Shown here piece by piece: positions 11,998 through 23,574 of a stretch of 64,000 nt of DNA (the stretch's first letter is position 1; each line of letters begins with the position of its first letter). A program made the position numbers and the translations under genes. The notes beneath the pieces were generated by a model, which did no database searches, had not been told where the DNA came from, and saw nothing but the letters and a program-made list of their open reading frames with translations. The stretch is from positions 66,078-130,077 of the forward strand of contig MNCI01002737.1 in assembly GCA_015680685.1 (NCBI GenBank). The letters run 5' to 3'. The DNA comes from Gnetum montanum. Its lineage: Eukaryota; Streptophyta; Gnetopsida; Gnetales; Gnetaceae.

Positions 11998-12582
11998 TGT
12001 GAGAGATGTCCCAAGGTGGTGGTTCTCTTGGGCTTTCCCCACGGTTTGGGGGCCATGGAACACTTTGAGGCACCTTTGGGTGACTCTCAAGTGTTAAAAA
12101 ACCCATCCCAACTTGGCAGCACCAAGTGAGCAGCAGGATACCCTCTTGATGCAACTCTTTCTAAGTTCTCTTCATACTACCCTTATGTGGAGAACTACAT
12201 GGCCCTAATTCTACCGTGGTCATAGATATGTAGGCAACCAAGATTGGATAGTTTTGGTGTGGTGCCAAGCCATACCTTGTACTAGATCAAGAGGGATCTG
12301 GGGGTGAGGCACCATCCCTTATAGATGCATTGTTTCCTCTTCCACCAATGTTGTCTGCAGGGTCGCTTGTGTGCTTGTTTGCATGGTCCTCGTTTGGAGT
12401 TAGTTATCCTCCTTGAGGTGTGTCTCCATACACATATTAAGAAGTTGTGTTGCTACTTGCACTCACTCTTGGGTTGCTTGCTTGCTTGCTTGAGGCATAT
12501 TCCCCAGGTCTTCTGCCCCAGATCCATTGGATCTTAGAAAATTCCTTGGGATGCCGAACAACGTTGGGGCAACGTTGTTACA
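11998..12582 (+). repeat. Element I 5' LTR
   Basis: 585-bp direct repeat of 18013-18593, followed at once by the tRNA-Met-type primer-binding site. Differences from the 3' copy are scattered substitutions and a few small indels, so the insertion is not recent. Confidence 0.82.
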
Positions 12583-15500
12583 TATGGTATTAGAGAATTT
12601 TTTTAAATCATGTTGTGATATGCATGTGCTCTTTGGTTGTGTTACTTCATTAAGGTTGTTCTATTAATGGTCTCTTCAGATTGATACCTAGGTGATCTAG
12701 AATCGTATCTTTATGTATTCTTTGAAGAGTTTCCTTATGGTAATATTTTTATGCTCTTCATGACTGGGTTGATGTTATATTGCGAGCAACTGATGTATGT
12801 TGTTTTTCCTTGAGAATATATATGATTGCGGTATGGTATTGTCGTCCACTTGTTTACTTGTCGTTGGACTAGTTGTGATTTTACTTGATATGGTAGAGGA
12901 GAGTTCTATTGGCAACTCAAGAATTTTGTTGCTTAAGGAGCTCTCATCTCTAGTCTCCAGTGATTCATCTGGGATGAATCAGACCAAGTCTCGACTTCAG
13001 TTTCCACCTAGATGACATGTATCAAGATGGCATTGATTGAATTGTGTAGGATGCGATATCCTTGCACTCCCACTCACCCTAGATACAGTGAGTATGGGAA
13101 ATACAAATTGGTACATGTTGGTTCCCAAGTACCTCAAGATGGAGGGCCTTCGGACATGTGCTTTTGGTGAGCCTTATTCTGGGTGGATTAAGACCGTTGC
13201 CAATAGACTTTGTACGTTCGTGCTTGTGATTGTATGTTTGTCTATTTGTGTATGTGTGTCTTCTTGGTTGTGTTTTCAAATTCTGCATGCATGTTACCTT
13301 CGTTGTGTTTATCATTTGTAACACAAGGCTTTGTGTTCTACGCAGTGTAATGATTTGTTGTTGGGATTGTTAATGATGCATTTTGAGGCTGTTTATGCCA
13401 TCCCAAAGCCAAATGTTTGTTGTCTTGTTTTGACAACCTCTTGTGCTTGAGGCATGATTGCCCTTGTTGCTAATATTTTGTGAGTTATGCTCTCTTGTTT
13501 GAGCCATTTGTGTTGCCCTTAGATCTATGGCATCACTCTTTTGATTAGTGACATCTCTTTAGGCACTTTGATTCGAAGACTTTGGGTGTGGGTCATCCTC
13601 TTGTTGGTTCTTGTTGAGACCACACCTCTTTTGATGAGAGTCTTTCTTGTGGATGCATCCTTCTTGATGTTGCTCACCCTAGCAAGAATTGGTTTTATGG
13701 AGACTTGTTGTTGGCTAGACCTTGGTCTTCCACCTTATTTTTGAGTTGAGATAATGATTCTCTATTGCCCATGCCTCTTATGAAGGGGTTGAGATTTTGA
13801 TCCTGGTTGGAACTAGTGTTAGTGACTGGGAATGTTTGTTGTATATGAATCTTGAAATATTGAGAGTGTCCTAGCTCTCTTTGGGTGTGCCTCATGATGA
13901 ATTCGTTTGTTTGAGTGTCTCTAATTGACCCATCAATGTTTTGCATGATTGATCTCTATGCGTGTTGTTGAAGTCTTTCTCTTTATGATGTTGCGAGAGT
14001 GATATTACTCTGTTATATGATCATGCTTGATGATTGTATATGAGGCTGATGTGTTGATCATGTTCCTGCTAACTTCTCTATTTCTAAGCTTTTGTCTCAA
14101 TCTTTGTAGGCAGCATAGGTACAAAGATGCGGCTAATGGTGACCTCAGTTGATTCTATGAGCACTATGTCTATGGGGACGATATGTGCTCTTGAGGTCTT
14201 CATGAATTCATTATTTGGTCTTAGAATCCCAACATTGGGTTGTGGATTTATCGGTACCTTAGTTGTGATGAATCAACAAGTACATCATGATTTTTTTGCC
14301 TCTCTATGCTAGGTGAGCACTAATAGTTGACAGTGATCCATCCTAGACCCTATAGATATTGGGTTAGCAGATGGAATGAAATGGTATCCTTGGCCATGCT
14401 AGATACTAATGGTCCAAGAGTGGCCAATGCCTTGAGGTCCCACTATGACAGGTGGTGGATACTTAGTTGGTGTGTTCCGTTATTCAATTGTTGCTCTCAT
14501 GTCCTGAATCATTTTCATTCAATGGTAGTCTTGTAGTGTGTTCAATGCGACAGTTTTTCGTGTACGTGTAGAGACAGTGGTGCAATGGATGCAGTGTGAC
14601 AGATGATTGTGTACATTTCATGACAAAGACAAGTTTTTCTCAAAATAGCATGATGCCTTCTTTGTATGCTCCTAGTGGCCTAAACCTTTTAGCTTAGGAT
14701 GGGCTTGGGTAGATCATCCTATAGCCTTTTAGGCCTAGGTAGCACTCCCAAATACCATGTATGTGCTCACTAAATGTATTCTTATCCTTAGGTGTGTGAA
14801 ATGTAACCTTGTGATATTCTCAGTTTTGACAGTTTATGCACATCAAAGTGCTAGATGTTATTTCCCTATGTGGGTCAGTTGTCTTCTTGTTGTATGCCTA
14901 TGCCACATCCTATGACAAGGCCAAGCTTGATGTATGGTTCTATCGTGGTGCTCATTTTTGAAGTGCCTTCTCTATATGTTGTAAATGGCCTTTGTGCCTT
15001 AATGCATAATTCTTTTGAAAATCCCATGAAAAATTATCTTGTTGTGATATGGTGTTGTAATAAGTAGGCCAGGGCATGTCCTTGCCCAAGGTGCTCTTGA
15101 ACTAGTGCCATGTGTTCTTGGTGATATTGGCATGCCTTGATGATGTGTCCTTTGGTGAATGTCCTTGAGATAGGACAAGTCTTTGGAACACTTCCTCTTG
15201 GATTCCTGGACTGGCAGAAATCTCATCCATAGATGATCAATGGTGGTATGTAGCCCATAATACCAAAAAAATTGGTTTGATGTGCTTGATCTTGATAATG
15301 GATGGTTCAGGGTGGCCATGTGAATTTCAATGGCAAACTAAAATTAAAATCAAGGTGATGCTGTGATGTCTAGCTATGGAGTAGAGTTGAGTTCTCGGTA
15401 TTAGCACCTAGACTCCCTCTTCCATGCTGGATGTGATCGTGGAGTAGTTTTGCAAATGTTGGGATGGTGGTCCATCCTTGAATAAATGATGTTACAATTA

Positions 15501-18012
15501 TAGAAATTGTGACTTCTTTTGGTGGCCTTGCTTGATGGGCTTGAATGTGCTCAAAACCACTTGAGCCTATGCTCTCATGATTAGGGGCTTCTAATTTATG
15601 CATGTTGGCATGCTCTCATGACTGGTTGCTTATGATTTTTCTGAGGCCTATGATGCACTCTCATGACTTGGGACTTATTGATGCTTTTGTTGACTATGGT
15701 GTGATTTCATGACTTGGAACTCATTGTGCTTAGCAAGCTATGGTGTCTTGTTGAATCTCCCCATGTACTCTGTTCCTTATGTACACTAATGTATCACATT
15801 GTCTCTCCCTAATGTATTATCCCATGTCTGTGGTGTAATGTTAATTCATGTTAGTGTCCTCACCTCTTTCGTGGAATAGCAAGGTTGAGCACTATATTAC
15901 TTGGTGATTCTCTAATCCTATGAGGGATCATTCTCCATTTCGATGGATGTCCTCTTTAGTTCTTGAAATAATAAGGCAGGTGGTATCAAGACAGTTGTTT
16001 CCTAGTTGGGATCTAGAAGTAGTTGATGTTTGGACTTGTTCCTATCAGTGGTCACATGTTTGTGAACTCTTGGGGCTTGTTTTCAAAGATAGAATGTTGT
16101 TATCTTGGTGGAATTCATGGAACCTCCTTTGTGAGGCCATGTTGTTGATGTAGCCTAAATGTATATATCTCCCTTCTTGTAAGCAAGGCATGATCTTATG
16201 TATTTTCTCTCAGCTTTTGGGGCTCTAGAGGGACTTCCTTATTGTGGTTCTCTGGTAGACCACCCTTACTGTAAACCCTTCGAGGTTGAATCGTGTATTG
16301 TCTTGAGTTGTAGTTGATGTTGGCAAAGCCCATTCTTTGTAAAACTATCTTGAGGACCTAGTTCTCCTATGGGCGAAATGTTCTTGTTGACTTGTGTTTG
16401 TTGTTTGGGCTGAATGGTAATAGGCAGTGGTGCAGCCTTGTGCATCACAATTGTTGTAAACGGGCTTGACTAGAATGTATGAAACAAAAACCTAGATCTC
16501 CTAGGATGAAATAGAAATCCCTCTTGATAAAATTTTAAGGGATGAATTCCTTCACTCCTTGAGTTATTCTTAAGGTGGAATCGAATTTGGGTAAGACTTG
16601 TGAATCCATGTCTTCCTTCAATTGGTAACAGTTCGAAAATAAGGTTCTATTGGCTATGTGGACTACTTGGGCATGTATTATGGGTAAGGTGTAGTTGGGC
16701 TACTATACTTACCTATGGAAGAAACCTCCCAAAGAGGAGCCTTCCTTCAAGTTCAAAAATCTAATGAAAGATGTTGATCAAAAGTTGCTATCGTTCTTGA
16801 TACAGTGGGAAAATTTAGATTCTAGGAACCCTGATGTTCCTTGGAGAATTCATGATTATGGTTGCCCTCAAAGGCGACTGTATATTCTTTCTTGGACCAA
16901 GTGTTCAAAAAATGGTGCTTGTCCCATATCTCAAAGTGGGAAGGATAGCTTATAAGTTGCAAGCATGATTGATTCTTCCCCATGAATGAGACATTATGGT
17001 TGCAATCGATGATGTGCTTATGGTTAACATGAGACTTGTGTATGGAGGATTGTCCTAGGGTTGGCTACCCAACATACCCTCTACTTGTTCTAACATTTGA
17101 GCAAGCATTCTTAATGTTGGACAATTGCAAAGGTTGTTGATGATAGTTTGGACTTGTATGTTATGATAGCCTCTTGGAGAAGTTTTCCAAACAAAATTTG
17201 GATCTTATCTCTTGTTGTTGAAATTGGATAATGTTGGATGGTGAATTGAGGAATGCGATGTTGGTGTGTCTGCAGATGGCAAGGTTAAGCTCAAAAGATC
17301 TGCCATTGTACCTTGTTTGGAAGGGAGAACACACTTGACTCCCTTCATACTAGCTTGAATAGACATGATGGGAAAAATGTGCATGGTATAGATGCATGTG
17401 GATTCTGTACTTAGATGGTTGCGCTGGTGAGACCCCATGGGTCTAGATGTGAGTAGCAGAACATGGAGTTCTAACAAGCATGAGTTTCTTGCAGAGACAT
17501 GGCTCTTTTGGAGCATGTTCTCCCTCTCAGTTTGTTGTTCCCAAGTCCATTACCATGGGTAGTGGCCCTAGTAAGCCCTCAAAATCGATGATTAAAAAAA
17601 ATCAATGTGTGTTGAGATGCCATTCACAAAGGAACTTAGCTAGACTTTTGGAAGAAGAGATGTCTTATTGCATAGGTATGGGTCTATGCAAGAAGATAAG
17701 TCTCTAGACCTAAGAAGGGATGGATCTAGGGGACGCCTTAGAGATGTTGGCCCTTTGGGTTGGACTACTTCCACTTGTCACAAAGTTAGGAAAGCCTTTG
17801 GAATTCCTCCAAGTGCCCCTTGTGTTTCATGCAAGGCATTGGATGAAAGGACGTATTAGGTGTTGGGGTTGGTACCTTCCTTCAAGCCTAGTGTTAGATG
17901 AGTTGACAGATTCCCTAGAGTTGATAGATTTCCAAACCCATACTTGAAGTGTACTCTCAAAGCCATCTTAGGCTTCTCTTCAAGGATGTCGCTTCTTTGT
18001 GTGGGGGAGGAT
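12583..18012 (+). other. Element I internal region, no recognisable coding
   Basis: 5.4 kb between the LTRs, read in six frames without finding any retroelement protein motif. The longest open stretch in the sense direction (about 16695-16955, 86 codons) has no similarity I recognise. I regard it as the non-coding body of a LARD-type element. Confidence 0.6.
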
Positions 18013-18593
18013 TGTGAGAAATGTCCTAAGGTGGTGGTTCTCCTAGGCTCTCCCCATGGTTCAGGGGCCATGAAACACTTTGAGACACCCTTGGGTGACT
18101 CTCAAGTGTTAGAAAACCCATCTCGGCTTTGCAACACCAAGTCAATAGCATGATACCCTCCTAATGCAACTCTCTCTAAGTTCTCTTCATACTACCCTCA
18201 CGTGGAGAACTACATGGCCCTGATTCTACGATGGTCGTAGATATGTAGGAAACAAAGATTGGATAGTTCTAGTGTGGTGCCAAGCCACACCTTGTACCAA
18301 ATCATGAGGGATCTAGGGGTGAGGCACCATCCCTTGTAGATACATCATTTTTTCTTCCACTGATGTTGTCTATAAGGTTTCTTGTGTGCTTGTTTGCATG
18401 GTTCTCATTTGGAGTTAGTTATCCTCCTTGAGGTGCATTTCCATACACATATTAAGAAGCTATGTTGCTACTTGCACTCACTCTTAGGTTGCTTGTTTTC
18501 TTGAGGCGTATTCCCTAGGTCTTCTACCCTAGATCCATTGGATCTTAGAGAATTCCTTGGTGTGCTAGACAACGTCAAGGCAACATTGTTACA
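18013..18593 (+). repeat. Element I 3' LTR
   Basis: 581-bp partner of 11998-12582, preceded by a G-rich polypurine tract. It begins TGTGAGAAATGTCC and ends CAACATTGTTACA. Confidence 0.82.
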
Positions 18594-19140
18594 AAAGAAT
18601 TTTAACTCTGCATCACGCAAAAGGTACTGTGCATAAAGGTACTCTGAACCGAATTTGAAAAAGAATCAATCAATCAATGCAACATGGTAAGGCATCAGAT
18701 TGTGTTTTGGTCAAAAAGCCTACTACAACATGATAAGGGTAAGGGTATAGGCAGTGTTGTATGCATCATATTGCATCGTATAGTATCCATTGTATAACAT
18801 TTCCAAAATCTTGTATTAATCTTGTATGACCTATGGTTGGAATTTTAGAAAATGCACTAACTTTGCACTTTGTAAGACCCAGAAAATTGAAAGCCATAAT
18901 CAAATAAATACTTACACCACATCTCCCTAACATATATCTAATGGTAAATTATATGCTTACATAGTTATAAAAATGATCTATGGCAATGGAAATGGAAATA
19001 GAAATACTTAGTTATGTCCTTGTGAGACTACAATAGGACAAAATTTTTATTACAAAGCTTTAATATGATCATGATGAGTTTTGACATCAAGAAAATATTC
19101 CAAAATTGACACCTCCAACTCAAATAAAGGTGGCAAAGTT
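18594..19140. other. Intergenic stretch with a TNL-flank-like block
   Basis: Positions 18603-18740 resemble 11465-11575 upstream of the TNL (shared CTGAACC-AATTT-AAAA and TTTTGGTCAAAAAG...CTACAACATGA). Nothing else is recognised to 19140. Confidence 0.45.
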
Positions 19141-20300
19141 GTTGCCTAAATACTATATTTAAGTCTAAAAGCATTAAAGAAAGGATAATCCAAATGCTCT
19201 TCATCTTTTACTATTGCAAGTATACAATATTTGCAAATGCATTGTTCTCTTTAAAGATTAATCTATTTGTTTACTTTAATCAATAGACTATAAGATCCCA
19301 CATAAGCATGCATGATAGCCATCTTATTTTTTCTAGAAATAGCAGTAGATAAATAAGTATGATCTGTTGCAAATAAAATTACTTTTTGCCACATGGTTGT
19401 TCCCACATGTGCCCATATGCCTTTTGTCTATCCTTGTTTTCAGATCCTTAAAGCTCAAATTTAAATCTTGATCTTTAATATTCCATTTTTAAAGACATTT
19501 TATCCCATCATTAAACTATCCTTTTCCTAGATGACATTATAAACTTTTGTGGATGGGTGGACACCAAGGCTAGCAAGCATCTTATTATAAAACTATAGAA
19601 ATTTTTATACAATTGCGATTTCTATAGGTAGCATATTTTTTTTCCTAATAAAATATCATATGGAGTTTGAGCCTTTACCTGAAGTTCCTAAAATAAAAAT
19701 TATCTATAGATATATTCCAAATGTTTCTATTGTGATAGAAGTAAATTGGGTCCCCAAGTTTCACGTCCATATAATAGAACTAGTTGAACAAGTTGATTAT
19801 ACATTTGTTTACGAACATCTCATGCCCAAATATGTTCTTGTGCCCAAACATGCATATTGTTTGAAACTCTTTGATCAAATCAGTCTTTGCCAAAAATATC
19901 AATTTGAAAATGAGGTGCCTAGATACTTATATGGGGAGAAAATTTCAATTTTCTCTAACACAATATAAAAGTCATTTGCAACAAATCTTGCATCACACAC
20001 CATCATTTTGGTTTTGCTAATATTGACTTTCATCCCTGAGATAGTCATCTAGAATTTGAAGCATAAATTTTATTTAAACTTTAGTTTTTACTATAAGAAC
20101 TACATCATCAATAAACATTAAAATATCTAAGTTTAATAGAATTGAATGCAACCAAGAACATCCATTATGATGCCAAATAAGGTGGGTGAAAGTGGACATC
20201 CTTGCTTCAGCCCAATATGGGTATTTAGAAAATTTTTTTGGGATGTGTTATTATTCAAGAACATAATTTACATTGAACTATACAACTTTTGAATGGTAGA
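19140..20300 (-). mobile_element. Decayed LINE (L1-type) with RT fragment
   Basis: Read on the minus strand from 20270 downwards: GLKQGCPLSPTLFGIIMDVL (about 20165-20225, RT motif preceding the catalytic box), a broken 'LMxxIDDVVLI'-like catalytic box (about 20100-20130), GMKVNISKTKMMV (about 20000-20040), YKYLGTSFSN (about 19915-19945), and QLVQLVLLYGRETWGPN (about 19750-19800). Stops and frameshifts throughout. The 103-codon plus-strand open frame at 19660-19968 is a chance antisense reading of this remnant. Confidence 0.68.
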
Positions 20301-22185
20301 TAGAAATTCTCCAGGAATATTAATATCCTACAACTATATATATATATATATATATATATTAAAGGATGTTTTCATATTTTTTTTCATGTCAATTTGATAG
20401 TTTAAAAAAATTTAACATAAATTATATGTAAAACCACTAAAAACGTTTGAATGAATGTATATTTCCAAGTCTAGTAGGACCAATTGAAACGATCATCATT
20501 CAATTTCTTAGAGGCTTAATGCTTATTTGTCCCAACAGATCAATGGAAGGGATCATCACTCAAAGGGTTAATGGTTATATGCTCAAGCAAGATTGGATCA
20601 TCATTCAAAGGCTCAATATTTATTAGTTCAGACTAGAGCTACAAAACACATCATGGAATAGGATAGAGAATATAACATTTGGTCATTTATTTTGACAAAC
20701 TCTTACTTCTATTGGTGTGCTTTCAAAATCTCCCAGTAATAGGTAGTTTCAGAGCTACCCAAGCAGCACTACTTGTGAAGTTTTCCTTAATAATGGTGAG
20801 ACCAATCCATTCACAAAGGTAAATACAAATAACTTGAAAAATTTGCAAACAACACATAACCCTTTGATGGTAGAGGAAGGAGTCTCTTATGAGTTTGAGT
20901 TTCAACGTTTTCTTTTGGATAATGAAAAATCATCTTCAACTCTCACTAGCATTTGCAAGAGTTTATTGGTGTGAAACTTTCAAATATTACTAATAACTTT
21001 ACAATAAAAGTTACAATAAATTTTCATTTCATTAATGTGAACTTATGAAAAAAAGATCTATTAATCTTCTTACTTTTAAGTTAAATTTTTTATTTCATTA
21101 TTTTAAGCTTTCATGTTTACTTGCAAAAAGTTAAGTGAATGGCTAAACAAGTCTTTTCTCTGAATGAACTTATGGCTATACAAAAGTTAAGTGAATCCAA
21201 AAAAAAAGAGAGGAAAAAGTACAACTCTATGTAGTATAAATACCTAATTTACAAATATAAATAGGACTTTTCTCTTAATGAACTTGAGTGATACAATACC
21301 ATTCAAGGTTCTATTATCTTGGAAAATATTATTTGAAAACACTTTTTCCCTTGTTATGTGACTTGACAAGCATGTGACTAATGCCTAAAGGTAGACCTAT
21401 GGTAGTGGTAATGAAATAAATAAATAATTAATTTCTAAAAAAAATTATTTATGGGGTACCACTCAAAAGACATGTGAACAATACTTATAAGTGCTACAAT
21501 GGGATTAGCATTGGTTATTATGAGACTGGAAAGACATGTTACCCATGCTTGAAGGTGTTCCTTTAATAAATGATCAAGGTCCATAACTTAAAAATTAATT
21601 CTTAATTAATTATTTCTAATAAATCTAATGTAAGTTTCTCATTTTTCTTCATTAAGGAGTGTTGTGTTGATGTAGTGGCTAGTTGGTCTCATGGTGGTCA
21701 TCCCAAGATAGGTAGTTGTTGGACTTAGTTAAAAATCTTGACTAATAGGTATACTGATCATTTTAATCATGCATCACATAAGATCCATTATAAACATAGT
21801 AAGGTATGTCATGTTCCAATTTCCTAATCCTTGCTCATTCCATTACAACACACAGACATGGTTGAATAATGAATTTTATGGTTTGGTGTAGCATAGTATA
21901 GGATTCCAACCAAGATGATTGTGTATTGTTTGGAACAAAGGCATATTCCATATTTAACTTCTAAGATGATGAGCGGTGGAGCATCCAACACCCAAATAGA
22001 CAAGTTATGAGTATTCACGTGTGACTCGATCATAATCTATGGATGAACAATGTTGATATGCTAGTAATTGACTTAAGCTTGCAATCACTATCTTCCCACT
22101 TCAAGCTAGTGAAGTCTAAGTGTATGGTTTAGCTTATAGTGAGGAGTATGTTAAATGATGTTGTAGGGCTAGTTATGCTCCTAAG
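20300..22185. other. Unassigned AT-rich DNA
   Basis: No gene recognised. Around 20490-20640 a degenerate block of about 55 bp (core GATCATCATTCAA...GGCTCAATG) recurs three times. The stretch near 21300-21560 (GGAAAGACATGTTACCCATGC...) resembles the reverse complement of sequence inside element III near 34120-34280, so it may be leader DNA of a related retroelement in the opposite direction. Confidence 0.4.
20332..20360. repeat. (TA)n microsatellite
   Basis: Uninterrupted TA dinucleotide run adjoining the LINE remnant. Confidence 0.9.
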
Positions 22186-22259
22186 TGTAGGCGCAGTGAA
22201 AATAGAGTTAAATGCCAAATCTAACCAATAATGAAAACGTAAATCTATTTTCGCCTACA
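22186..22259. repeat. 74-bp imperfect inverted repeat
   Basis: Starts TGTAGGCG and ends CGCCTACA. The inner arms AAAATAGA and TCTATTTT also pair, so each arm is about 16 bp with a 5-nt bulge (CAGTG). It abuts the outer end of the element III 3' LTR at 22261. It could be a tiny MITE-like element or a chance hairpin. Confidence 0.55.
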
Positions 22260-22260
22260 A

Positions 22261-22608
22261 TGATGAGTATCCATTCCTGATTCATCGTACATGCCTTGAA
22301 ATCATGTAACCATTACTAGGTTGCCAAGTCAGTTCACTACTGAGTGAATCAAGTGCAATCACTACTAGGACTACCAAACAATTATACTTAAGCACTTGAA
22401 ATCAGTTGTACTCATTCTACTTTAATAACATGCAAGTAAAAATAAAGTATTAAGCTAGTAAACTAGTAGAATATATGCTAAGTAAAATAATAAACTAAGG
22501 AAATGTTACAATGATGGGAAATAGTCTCAATATTTATTGCTATCACAACTTGTGCCCAAGTACAACTTGCTTAAATAAAGAAATTGTTCAAATATCACAC
22601 ATCACACT
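22261..22608 (-). repeat. Element III 3' LTR, distal half
   Basis: Resumes the LTR broken at the element II insertion and ends (minus strand) ATACTCATCA at 22261. Aligns with 35265-35580, sharing for example GTGCCCAAGTACAA and TGAATCAAG. Confidence 0.65.
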
Positions 22609-23425
22609 TGATGGGATGTGATATTGCATGGGCTGCGATATCGTGTACATGATATCGTGTCGGCCCCTGTGATATCACATACACGATATTGCAGCCCGTC
22701 GCTAGTTCTATAAATAAGAGGCAGCTTTCCCTTGTTTGACCATCTAGATCTAGACCCTTAGCTAAACTCTGGCAATTTTACCATTCCAGAGATAGAATAA
22801 TTTCCATGTGCCCGCAGTAGGAGTCTTAAAGTGAATGGATCTTTATTTGAGCAAATTGTACCTAAGCACATATTTGTGTATGGAAATAAAGATAAACTTT
22901 TTGATAAACCTTGTAGCATGTGGAGTAAGCTAAATAGGAATTAATTAATGTTAAATGCTTAATTTCTTTCTTGGATAATTAATCTCTCTCAACCCTCAAC
23001 TCTCCTAGTTAAGTGCATTTAGTACGACCGCTTCAAGCATGTGTGTAATGCTTGGTAACCTAGTAACGAGTAGCGTTTGGTAATCCCAGTAGCATTGCAC
23101 CGGTTTAGGGTATGTATAGTAAGTGGGAATGGATACTGATGCTAGGAAAATTAGAACTTAGTTAGTTAAAGTTAGTCATTTAGTCTTTTCACCCTTCTCT
23201 CTTAACATAAGGCATTAAAAAGATAAAAGACATAAAAATCACATACCTTAGACTTACTTAACCATACAACCGTGAAAATACAAGTAAGTCTAGGAAGACA
23301 ACGATTGATTAACCTTAAGTGTTCCATTAGGGTGCATAAGCACTTAGTCTTTGGAGTTTGACCGGATCACGCATGAAATGCTCATATTCATATGGTTGAG
23401 TGTAGGGGTACCTCACCACTCATCA
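22609..23425 (+). repeat. Element II 5' LTR
   Basis: 817 bp. It has a promoter-like TATA box (TCTATAAATAAGAGG at about 22705-22719) and, upstream of it, an 18-bp near-perfect inverted repeat (22630-22647 with 22680-22697). Identical in length to the 3' LTR, with scattered substitutions. Confidence 0.92.
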
Positions 23426-23446
23426 TTGGTACCGTTGCCAAGGACT
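23426..23446 (+). other. Element II primer-binding site
   Basis: TTGGTACCGTTGCCAAGGAC begins directly after the 5' LTR and resembles the complement of the tRNA-Asp 3' end, with a few mismatches. Confidence 0.7.
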
Positions 23447-23574
23447 TAGTTGTTTGTGCGCTATGTAGAACATAGGAGATCATCCACATCGTTGGGAGCT
23501 AGAATGAACCCTTAGGGTTGATCAAATGAAAAAAAAATAAGATAACGGTAAACAACACACCGAATAAGACTAAA

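Larger units (their letters stand above)
11998..18593 (+). mobile_element. Element I: non-autonomous LTR retrotransposon (LARD-like)
   Basis: Two direct LTRs of about 585 and 581 bp, both starting TGTGAGA and ending TTGTTACA, flank 5.4 kb of internal DNA. A primer-binding site follows the 5' LTR (TGGTATTAGAG at 12585-12595, one mismatch from the initiator-tRNA-Met type TGGTATCAGAG). A polypurine tract (GTGTGGGGGAGGA, about 17999-18010) precedes the 3' LTR. No gag, protease, RT, RNase H or integrase block was found in the internal region in either direction, and the open frames there are short and unrecognised. The 5-bp flanks do not form a clear target duplication. Confidence 0.8.

Noticed and set aside
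12583-18012. Short open frames in element I as host genes
   Set aside because: All are short, lack splice-consistent neighbours or known motifs, and lie between paired LTRs.
11993-18598. Target-site duplication for element I
   Set aside because: The five bases outside the LTRs (GAAAA and AAAGA) are not identical; only A/G-rich similarity.
19660-19968. 103-codon plus-strand open frame starting MEFEPLPEVPK
   Set aside because: It is the reverse strand of a LINE remnant whose minus-strand reading gives recognisable LINE text (LLYGRETWGPN).
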